Shown here in pieces: positions 1-4,843 of a stretch of DNA of 6,796 bases (its first letter is position 1; each line of letters opens with the position of its first letter). A program made the translations under genes and the position numbers. Under the pieces are notes generated by a model. The model saw nothing but the letters and a program-made list of their open reading frames with translations. It had not been told where the DNA came from and made no database searches. Origin of the DNA: an uncultured Peptococcaceae bacterium (GTDB taxonomy: Bacteria; Bacillota; Peptococcia; Peptococcales; Peptococcaceae); assembly GCA_900556545.1 (NCBI GenBank), contig USPE01000105.1, positions 1-6,796 of the forward strand, read 5' to 3'.

Positions 1-484
1 CTTCCAGCAACAGATAGCTGCAGGCGCTGTTCTGCTTGGGCAATGTTATAGAGCCCGGATTGGCATAAATATAATCGCCTCTCTGCTCTAAAGCCGGAAT
101 ATGGGTATGCCCATGCAGCAGTACATCACCTGGCTGCAGCATAGGCAAATGCTGCTGGTTATATTGATGGCCGTGAGTGGCAAACAGCATTCGTTTTCCC
201 ACCGATAAAATGCAGTAATCTGCCATAATGGGAAATTCCAACATCATCTGGTCCACTTCGCCATCACAATTTCCCCGCACGCATAAAATCTGCTGCTTCT
301 TTTCATTTAACAGCGCCGCCACTACTTTGGGGTCATAGCCTTCCGGCAACGGATTGCGGGGCCCATGGTACAATAAATCTCCCAACAGCAGTAATTTATC
401 CGCCTGCTCCCGTGCAAAAGCTTCCAACAATTGTTCGCAATAATAAGCCGATCCGTGAATATCGGATGCAATCATCAATTTCAT
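1..484 (-). CDS. yfcE: YfcE-type metallophosphoesterase (phosphodiesterase), C-terminus cut by window edge
   Basis: This is a calcineurin-like metallophosphodiesterase. Characterised YfcE proteins hydrolyse model phosphodiesters with Mn2+; their physiological substrate is not settled. 161 codons are visible, read from ATG at 484 leftwards. All dinuclear metal-site motifs are present: SDIHG (D8, H10), GDLLYHGPRN (D36, with the YfcE-specific YHGPRN loop), RGNCD (N72), THGH (H104) and GHTH (H126, H128), followed by NPGS at 142-145. Family members are about 180 residues, so I infer that only about 20 C-terminal residues lie outside the window. The start is supported by AGGAGGAG at 494-501, 9 nt upstream. 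The gene lies 59 bp downstream of the merR-family gene on the same strand and may be co-transcribed, although it also has a candidate promoter of its own. No N-terminal signal peptide is visible, so it is presumably cytosolic. Confidence 0.93.
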   Translation of the reverse strand, partial: MKLMIASDIHGSAYYCEQLLEAFAREQADKLLLLGDLLYHGPRNPLPEGYDPKVVAALLNEKKQQILCVRGNCDGEVDQMMLEFPIMADYCILSVGKRMLFATHGHQYNQQHLPMLQPGDVLLHGHTHIPALEQRGDYIYANPGSITLPKQNSACSYLLLE

Positions 485-521
485 TGTTCTACACTCCTCC
501 TGACACAACTGGTCATATTCT

Positions 522-550
522 ATTTTATCATATCCGTTTACTCTTATAAC
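522..550 (-). promoter_or_regulatory. Candidate promoter of the yfcE-type gene (extended -10)
   Basis: On the minus strand TAAAAT (522-527) is preceded by TGA (528-530), giving an extended -10 element. A weak -35-like GTTATA (545-550, 3 of 6 consensus matches) lies 17 bp upstream and overlaps the stop codon of the preceding gene. Transcription would start near 515, leaving a leader of about 30 nt. No hairpin terminator is visible in the 59-bp gap, so read-through from the merR-family gene is equally possible. Confidence 0.4.
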
Positions 551-1311
551 AGCTTGTCCTGCTTATCGACACCGCCCTTTTCTATGGCAATCCACCCTTT
601 ATAATAATCGTAGCTGACACCATCCTCCATACTGGTAAACAGATCCCGGGAAATGACGCAGCCAGTCTGCCAGCCCATCGCCTGTAAAGCTGCACAATGC
701 TCTTCCACATTATTATGGGTGTCATCCTGCACAGCATATCGCAGCAATACCTCTGCATAAGTGGTTGCCGTGTCTAACTGCCAAATACAATCTTCATCAG
801 CTTCCGCCAGTAAGCAGTATTGCACTTCAGCGCGCGCATCGGTCTGAAACCCCACTGATGCATTTTGATCTAAAATAGACCTGCGCCAATCGTCAGTTTT
901 TTGCTCACAAACCAGACGAATTTGACTAAAATCAGGCCGCCCCATCCGATAAGGATGTTCACGCAATACAGCGGCTTCCTGCAGATAATGACAGCGCAGC
1001 TGAATCTTTTTGCTGGTCTGCTGCAGTTCAGCAATTTTAGCATCCACTTCCCACTGCTTTTGCTGCAGCAGCTGCTCCAGTTCTCCGGCAGATAAACAAA
1101 ACAATTGCTTTAGCTCTTTGGTAGAAAAATATAGATCCCGATAAAAAATAATATCGCTGATATGCAGCAAATCCAAAAAGGAATACTGCCGATAATTATT
1201 TTCTTTGTTCCGTTCCAACTTTAACAATCCCTGCTGTTCCCAAAACCGCAGCTTAGAACTGCTAATCTGCAGCAGCTCTGCAATTTCACCAATTTGAAAC
1301 CAATGCCGCAC
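544..1311 (-). CDS. MerR-family transcriptional regulator, divergent to MATE efflux gene
   Basis: A 255-residue MerR-family DNA-binding regulator. Residues 7-30 (IGEIAELL...LRFWEQQGLL) form the winged-helix HTH, with FWE where YYE is common, and residues 39-71 (NYRQYS...LKQLF) form the wing and following helices. Residues 77-115 are rich in Q, E, K and L and should be the dimerising coiled coil. Residues 125-246 form a separate C-terminal part ending in DYYKGWIAIE. By length and strand-like pattern it could be a GyrI-like ligand-binding domain, but that is inference. The seven cysteines show no metal-sensor spacing, so a drug or metabolite ligand is more likely than a metal. The start is GTG, supported by AAGGAG at 1321-1326, 9 nt upstream. 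The gene is divergent from a MATE pump whose promoter has MerR-type architecture, so the pump is the probable target. The ligand is unknown. Confidence 0.9.
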   Translation of the reverse strand: MRHWFQIGEIAELLQISSSKLRFWEQQGLLKLERNKENNYRQYSFLDLLHISDIIFYRDLYFSTKELKQLFCLSAGELEQLLQQKQWEVDAKIAELQQTSKKIQLRCHYLQEAAVLREHPYRMGRPDFSQIRLVCEQKTDDWRRSILDQNASVGFQTDARAEVQYCLLAEADEDCIWQLDTATTYAEVLLRYAVQDDTHNNVEEHCAALQAMGWQTGCVISRDLFTSMEDGVSYDYYKGWIAIEKGGVDKQDKLL

Positions 1312-1340
1312 GCTATCACGCTCCTTTTTTGATTTAATAC

Positions 1341-1369
1341 ATCATATAAAAATTTTGTTGTCGCGTTTA
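1341..1369 (-). promoter_or_regulatory. Weak candidate promoter for the merR-family gene
   Basis: On the minus strand TATGAT (1341-1346) is a fair -10 element, 30 bp before the GTG start. The only -35 candidate at 17-bp spacing is TAAACG (1364-1369), with 3 of 6 consensus matches. The -35 overlaps the left edge of the inverted repeat at 1366-1386, which would suit autoregulation. The evidence is weak. Confidence 0.3.
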
Positions 1370-1386
1370 TCTGAAAATCAGAGAAA
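1366..1386. repeat. Inverted repeat between the divergent promoters (possible second operator)
   Basis: The arms TTTATCTGA (1366-1374) and TCAGAGAAA (1378-1386) are complementary at 8 of 9 positions around a 3-nt AAA centre. The repeat ends 5 bp before the -35 element of the MATE promoter and overlaps the candidate -35 of the merR-family gene. It could be a second regulator site or a site for another protein. It is AT-rich, so chance is possible. Confidence 0.4.
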
Positions 1387-1391
1387 ACAAC

Positions 1392-1422
1392 TTGACTTTT
1401 AAGCTGCTTTAAGGCTTATAAT
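1392..1422 (+). promoter_or_regulatory. MATE gene promoter with 19-bp MerR-type spacer
   Basis: TTGACT (1392-1397) matches the -35 consensus at 5 of 6 positions and TATAAT (1417-1422) matches the -10 consensus perfectly. They are separated by 19 bp instead of the optimal 17. An over-long spacer with near-consensus hexamers is the hallmark of promoters activated by MerR-family proteins, which untwist the DNA to realign the two elements. Transcription would start near 1429, giving a leader of about 33 nt. The MerR-family gene next door makes this reading strong. Confidence 0.8.
1396..1414. promoter_or_regulatory. Predicted MerR-family operator within the promoter spacer
   Basis: An imperfect palindrome, CTTTTAAGC-T-GCTTTAAGG, is centred on 1405. 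Seven of nine position pairs are complementary, including the perfect core AAGC-T-GCTT (1401-1409). It lies between the -35 and -10 elements, nearly centred in the 19-bp spacer, exactly where MerR-family dimers bind. That the divergent regulator is the protein that binds here is inferred from position. Confidence 0.7.
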
Positions 1423-1461
1423 ATCATCTGTTATCTTACTTGAAAAGGGAGAATCTGTTCT

Positions 1462-2781
1462 ATGCAGCTGGATTTATTAAAAGACGAACCTCGAAAATTA
1501 TTTTTAAAATATTTAATTCCCTCTGTCAGTGCCACCATGGTTACTTCTATCTATTTATTAGCCGATTCTATCATGGTAGGCAAAGGGTTGGGCGAAATCG
1601 CCATTGCAGCGTTAAATCTTGTATTGCCACTGTTTAATATTTTATTTGGCACCGGCGCATTGTTCGGTGTGGGCGGCGGTGTACTGTTTTCGGTAGCCAT
1701 GGGCAACCATGACCCGCAACGAGCCAAACGTTACTTTACACTGGCAGTCTTATTAAACGGCAGCTTTATGCTGTTCTATCTGATTTGCGGCATATTCTTT
1801 CTAAAACCTATTTTGACAGCATTGGGCGCTACTGCTGTTACCATGCCCGATGCCTACGCCTATGCCAGATGTATTGTACTGGGCGTTCCATTTTTCACAT
1901 TCAGCAGCTTTTTACAAGCGCTCATTCGTAACGACAAAGCGCCTAAATTGGCTATGCTGGCTGTCATTACCGGCGGCGTTACCAACATTGTGCTGGACTG
2001 GGTATTCATCTTTCCGCTGGGTTGGGGCATGGCCGGCGCAGCTCTGGCTTCGGTTATTGGTGTCATTCTGACCTGCCTGATTTTATGCACCCATTTCTTC
2101 CACAAAGAAAATCATCTTTCTTTCCTGACAGAGCGCTTACGTCTCCGCTATGTGAAAGAAATTTTTCAGTATGGGTTTTCCAGCTTCTTTATGGAAATCT
2201 CAACAGGTATCGTTATCTTTGTATTCAATTTGCAGCTGCTGCATTACGCCGGCGAACTGGGCGTTACTGTCTACAGCATTTTATCCAACAGCGCTTACAT
2301 GATCATTGCTTTAAGCAACGGCATTGCCCAGGCGGCGCAGCCGTTAATTGCTACCAACTTTGGCGCAAGAAATCATGCCCGCATCCAACAAATTAAGAAA
2401 TATGGTCTGTTTACTGCAGCGGTGGAAGGCGGATTTTTTGCCCTGTGCGGTTTACTGTTCCCATTGGCTGTTGTCTATATTTTCATCAACCCGACAGAAC
2501 AGATTTTGCAAATGGCACCACTGGCTGTACGGCTGTATTTCTTATCTTTCCTGGGTATGTCGCTGAATATTTTCTTTATCAACTACTTCCAGGCCATCCT
2601 GCAGCCATCCCAAGCATTGACCGTCTGTGCATTGCGCGGACTGGTGCTGTGCGTCACCCTGGCCTATCTGCTGCCGCTGGTTCTTGATGTAACCGGCATC
2701 TGGCTGGCTATGCCATTGGCAGAAACCATCACATTAATTGTGGCGCTGCTGTTAAACCGACGCACCAAAGTAGTATCGTAA
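1462..2781 (+). CDS. MATE-family multidrug/toxin efflux transporter
   Basis: A 439-residue inner-membrane antiporter of the MATE family, which exports drugs or other organic compounds in exchange for Na+ or H+. The length and pattern fit the usual 12 membrane segments in two six-helix halves, with the mid-protein charged loop at about 211-233. Family marks include the acidic residue in the first helix (ADSIMVG, D35), the loop NDKAPKLAM (157-165), NIVLDWVFIFPLGWGMAGAA (175-194), typical of prokaryotic MepA/NorM-like members, and the second-half motif AQAAQPLIATNFGA (289-302). The start is supported by AGGGAG at 1446-1451, 10 nt upstream. Transcription is probably activated by the divergent MerR-family protein, which would induce the pump in response to a ligand, perhaps one of its substrates. 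The substrate and coupling ion cannot be read from the sequence. The gene appears monocistronic, ending at a strong terminator. Confidence 0.95.
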   Translation: MQLDLLKDEPRKLFLKYLIPSVSATMVTSIYLLADSIMVGKGLGEIAIAALNLVLPLFNILFGTGALFGVGGGVLFSVAMGNHDPQRAKRYFTLAVLLNGSFMLFYLICGIFFLKPILTALGATAVTMPDAYAYARCIVLGVPFFTFSSFLQALIRNDKAPKLAMLAVITGGVTNIVLDWVFIFPLGWGMAGAALASVIGVILTCLILCTHFFHKENHLSFLTERLRLRYVKEIFQYGFSSFFMEISTGIVIFVFNLQLLHYAGELGVTVYSILSNSAYMIIALSNGIAQAAQPLIATNFGARNHARIQQIKKYGLFTAAVEGGFFALCGLLFPLAVVYIFINPTEQILQMAPLAVRLYFLSFLGMSLNIFFINYFQAILQPSQALTVCALRGLVLCVTLAYLLPLVLDVTGIWLAMPLAETITLIVALLLNRRTKVVS

Positions 2782-2827
2782 ACAAGGGCTTTTAAATTGC
2801 CAACAAAAAATATCATCAAAATACCAC

Positions 2828-2864
2828 AAAAAAGGAACGGAAGTGCATACTCCGTTCCTTTTTT
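2828..2864. terminator. Bidirectional intrinsic terminator between convergent MATE and recO genes
   Basis: The 14-nt arms 2828-2841 (six A then GGAACGGA) and 2851-2864 (TCCGTTCC then six T) are perfectly complementary around a 9-nt loop. Allowing one A bulge, the stem can extend to a GCAT tetraloop. The flanking A and T runs supply a U-tract in both directions, so it should end both the MATE transcript (plus) and the yqzL-recO transcript (minus). Confidence 0.92.
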
Positions 2865-2898
2865 ATGTTACCTATCTCTTATTAACAATGCCGCCTAT

Positions 2899-3639
2899 CT
2901 ATAAATCCATCTGCCGTAAAAAATCTCTGGTTTTCAACGGTCGGCTCAGCAGCTGCTGCATCTGCAAATCCAGATAGCGCTCTATGGATTTTTTGCCGTC
3001 TTTGCTGACATATACCAAACCCAATCGATGCAGCGGAATCTGATTAAATGCCCGCAGCACAGTCATACCTTCCCGACTGAGCCACAAACCAGGCGGCTCT
3101 GCTGCAGCGCAGGCCGGGCAAAGCAAACCGCCCTGCACGCCACGATGACGCTCAGCTGTCAACGGCGCTCCGCAATAAAGGCAATGCTCCAGCTCCACAC
3201 CATAGCCCTGCTGCTCCAACAACTGTAATTCCAGATAACGAACCGCCAGCCAAGCATCAATGTGCTCCAGCAGCGAAAAAGTCTGCAAAATCAGCAAGAA
3301 CAATTCGCCATCCGGCTGACCTTCTGCCACCACTTGATCCAGCAGTTCGGCGGCATAGCTGGCATAACTCATCCGCACAAAATCACTGCGCAGCGCAGAA
3401 AACATATTGACAGCCTCTGCCCCTGTCACCACCGGAAACCCTTTACTTTCCGCCAACACCAGCTCTGTCTGACTAAACAGCAAAATTCCGCTGCGCAGCT
3501 TGCTGTTGGTTTTTTTTACACCTTTGGCATGCACGGTGCATTTTCCCTGTTCATTTGTGTATACTGTAAGGAGCTGATCTGCTTCTTTATAATCTCTGCT
3601 GCGCAGAATCAGACCGTTCACATGCTGATATGCTTCCAC
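2899..3639 (-). CDS. recO: DNA repair protein RecO
   Basis: RecO works with RecR (and RecF) to displace SSB and load RecA on single-stranded DNA, and anneals SSB-coated strands, in recombinational repair in the cytoplasm. The 246-residue length is normal. Residues 1-80 match the N-terminal OB fold, including GLILRSRDYKEADQLLTVYT (9-28) and the basic stretch AKGVKKTNSKLRSG (38-51). Residues 85-145 are the helical part. CLYC (C153, C156) and CPAC (C174, C177) form the four-cysteine zinc site found in many Gram-positive RecO proteins. The start is GTG, supported by AGAGGA (3648-3653) 8 nt upstream and by the usual family N-terminus. It lies 53 nt inside the preceding yqzL-like gene in another frame, so translation is probably coupled. 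The transcript ends at the 2828-2864 terminator. Confidence 0.95.
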   Translation of the reverse strand: MEAYQHVNGLILRSRDYKEADQLLTVYTNEQGKCTVHAKGVKKTNSKLRSGILLFSQTELVLAESKGFPVVTGAEAVNMFSALRSDFVRMSYASYAAELLDQVVAEGQPDGELFLLILQTFSLLEHIDAWLAVRYLELQLLEQQGYGVELEHCLYCGAPLTAERHRGVQGGLLCPACAAAEPPGLWLSREGMTVLRAFNQIPLHRLGLVYVSKDGKKSIERYLDLQMQQLLSRPLKTRDFLRQMDL

Positions 3640-3742
3640 CTATACTATCCTCTTTATGCTCTTCTATCTGACAACCCAACAGATAATAGCCAATTTGCCC
3701 ACTTTGCTGAAATAAATCCCAACAAATTTGCTGCAGCTTCAT
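3587..3742 (-). CDS. yqzL: YqzL-like small protein overlapping the recO start
   Basis: A 51-residue protein of unknown function. Residues 4-24 (QQICWDLFQQSGQIGYYLLG) carry the pattern W-x-x-F-x-x-[ST]-G-x-[IV]-x-x-Y-L-L, which I recognise as the YqzL family encoded immediately before recO in many Firmicutes. I chose the ATG at 3742 because AAGGAG (3750-3755) lies 7 nt upstream. The frame is open back to an ATG at 3850, but the extra 36 residues have no family resemblance, and an ATG at 3751 would sit on the ribosome binding site. The last 53 nt overlap recO out of frame. The tail after about residue 31 is therefore constrained by recO coding and is probably not functionally conserved. The gene may serve partly to couple translation into recO. 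Confidence 0.75.
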   Translation of the reverse strand: MKLQQICWDLFQQSGQIGYYLLGCQIEEHKEDSIGGSISACERSDSAQQRL

Positions 3743-3923
3743 ACCCATTCTCCTTTCCATCGGAAACAAGCTTCCTAAAAAAAACGCATCATTTATCACA
3801 CATCGTTTTATTGGTAGTGTCTGCTGTCCAGTTCTTTTTATCCAGCCCATTTTTTCCAGTAAAAGCGCAGCATAGCAATATTCTGTCGATTACAGATTAT
3901 TTTATCATAATTTCATTGTCTTT
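3743..3923 (-). promoter_or_regulatory. Gap between relQ and yqzL; candidate promoter only
   Basis: This 181-bp AT-rich gap has no convincing gene. A possible extended -10 on the minus strand is TAAAAT (3899-3904) preceded by TGA (3905-3907), with no good -35. It would give a leader of about 150 nt for yqzL-recO. A second TGT-GATAAA-like element lies nearer to yqzL. A weak 5-bp hairpin (3882-3896) has no U-tract on the minus strand, so I see no terminator after relQ and read-through into yqzL-recO cannot be excluded. Confidence 0.3.
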
Positions 3924-4688
3924 TCATTCTTCTGCAACATCTGGTGCATCCAGTTTATTGGCAGCTAACACAGCAGCCTGCTCTGCCCGTTCTGCCTCAC
4001 TGAGATAAGGTTTCATTTTGTTGCGAATATCCTGCATTTTTTCATCCAGCAAAGCGGCCAAATCAGCGCACTGATTTAATCCAATCAATACCTGACGGGG
4101 CACAACCTTGCCCTGCTTGTAATACAGTTTATGCTCCAGACTGGCCCAGAAATCCATGGCAATGGTGCGAATCTGCACCTCAATGGTTACATTTTCTGTT
4201 TTGTCAGTCAAAAAAACCGGCACATTTACCAGCAAATGCAGACTGCGGTATCCATTGTCCTTAGGATTTTTGATATAGTCCTTCACCTGCTTAATTTCCA
4301 AATCACTTTGGCTGGCCAGTTTGTCATAAATTTCGTAAATATCTTCCACAAAGGAGCATACCACCCGAATACCGCCAATATCATGCAAATTCTCCCGGGC
4401 GCTTTGCGCAGATACCGGATATCCTTGCCGGATCAATTTTTCAATGGTCTTTTTTGGATTTTTGATGCGGGTTTCAATATGCTCAATGGGATTATAATCA
4501 TGCAGAAAATCATATTCTTCATTGAGAATATTCAGCTTGGTAACAATCTCATCTAAGCCGAATTTATGCACCACAAACAAATACCGCCACTCGTTCAGTT
4601 CTCTGACTTCATCCACATCAATCAGTTCGCGCAGAGAATCCACTTCACTCAAAAAACTTCCGTTACTGTTATCAATTACTACCGACAT
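3924..4688 (-). CDS. relQ: Small alarmone synthetase, RelQ/YjbM-type GTP pyrophosphokinase
   Basis: A single-domain RelA/SpoT-like synthetase of 254 residues that transfers pyrophosphate from ATP to GDP or GTP to make (p)ppGpp in the cytosol. Synthetase motifs, numbered from the chosen ATG, are TRIKNPKKT (R74), HDIGGIRVVC (D103, probable Mg ligand), DNGYRSLHLLV (146-154) and IEVQIRTIAMDFWASLEHKL (169-188) with E170 as the expected catalytic base. There is no HD hydrolase domain and no TGS or ACT domain, so it should synthesise but not degrade alarmone. The start ATG at 4688 has AAGGAG (4697-4702) 8 nt upstream. A GTG three codons earlier overlaps that site and is unlikely. About 31 N-terminal residues precede the part that matches Bacillus YjbM, and the acidic Ala-rich tail is also longer. 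Assignment to RelQ rather than RelP is probable, not certain. Confidence 0.92.
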   Translation of the reverse strand: MSVVIDNSNGSFLSEVDSLRELIDVDEVRELNEWRYLFVVHKFGLDEIVTKLNILNEEYDFLHDYNPIEHIETRIKNPKKTIEKLIRQGYPVSAQSARENLHDIGGIRVVCSFVEDIYEIYDKLASQSDLEIKQVKDYIKNPKDNGYRSLHLLVNVPVFLTDKTENVTIEVQIRTIAMDFWASLEHKLYYKQGKVVPRQVLIGLNQCADLAALLDEKMQDIRNKMKPYLSEAERAEQAAVLAANKLDAPDVAEE

Positions 4689-4774
4689 TCCATACACTCC
4701 TTGTATTTATATAAAAAAGCCTTTCTATATCATCTGTTTTTTGGAGAAAGCATTTTATTTCAAATTTAATTTAT

Positions 4775-4782
4775 GCTATAAT
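4775..4782 (+). promoter_or_regulatory. Candidate extended -10 promoter element for rqcH
   Basis: A perfect TATAAT (4777-4782) is preceded by TGC, giving an extended -10. The -35 region at 4754-4759 (TTTATT) is weak, as is common with extended -10 promoters. Initiation near 4789 would leave a leader of about 55 nt. A weaker alternative is TTGCCA (4793-4798) with TATCTT (4815-4820) at 16-bp spacing. Confidence 0.5.
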
Positions 4783-4801
4783 AACCATTACATTGCCATA
4801 C

Positions 4802-4810
4802 ATTATATCA
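4802..4810 (-). promoter_or_regulatory. Candidate extended -10 promoter element for relQ
   Basis: On the minus strand a perfect TATAAT (4802-4807) is preceded by TGA (4808-4810), a TGn extended -10. The -35 is poor: TAGAAT, about 17 bp upstream. Predicted initiation near 4795 would give an AT-rich leader of roughly 107 nt before the relQ ATG. Other AT-rich -10-like sequences occur nearer to the gene. Confidence 0.45.
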
Positions 4811-4843
4811 TTTCTATCTTGATTATTCTAGGGGGTAAAAACC

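Noticed and set aside
2022..2396. A 124-codon plus-strand frame inside the MATE gene.
   Set aside because: It is an alternate-frame shadow of the transporter, with a composition unlike a real protein and no family signal.
3743..3850. A longer 87-residue version of the yqzL-like protein, starting at 3850.
   Set aside because: There is no good ribosome binding site before 3850 and no family resemblance in the added residues, whereas the ATG at 3742 has AAGGAG at ideal spacing.
3262..4008. A 248-codon open frame on the plus strand across recO, yqzL and the gap.
   Set aside because: It is antisense to well-supported genes, spans their boundaries, has no recognisable domain and lacks a convincing ribosome binding site. 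It is a shadow frame.
4689..4697. GTG start for the alarmone synthetase three codons upstream (257 residues).
   Set aside because: The GTG overlaps the AAGGAG ribosome binding site that serves the ATG at 4688.
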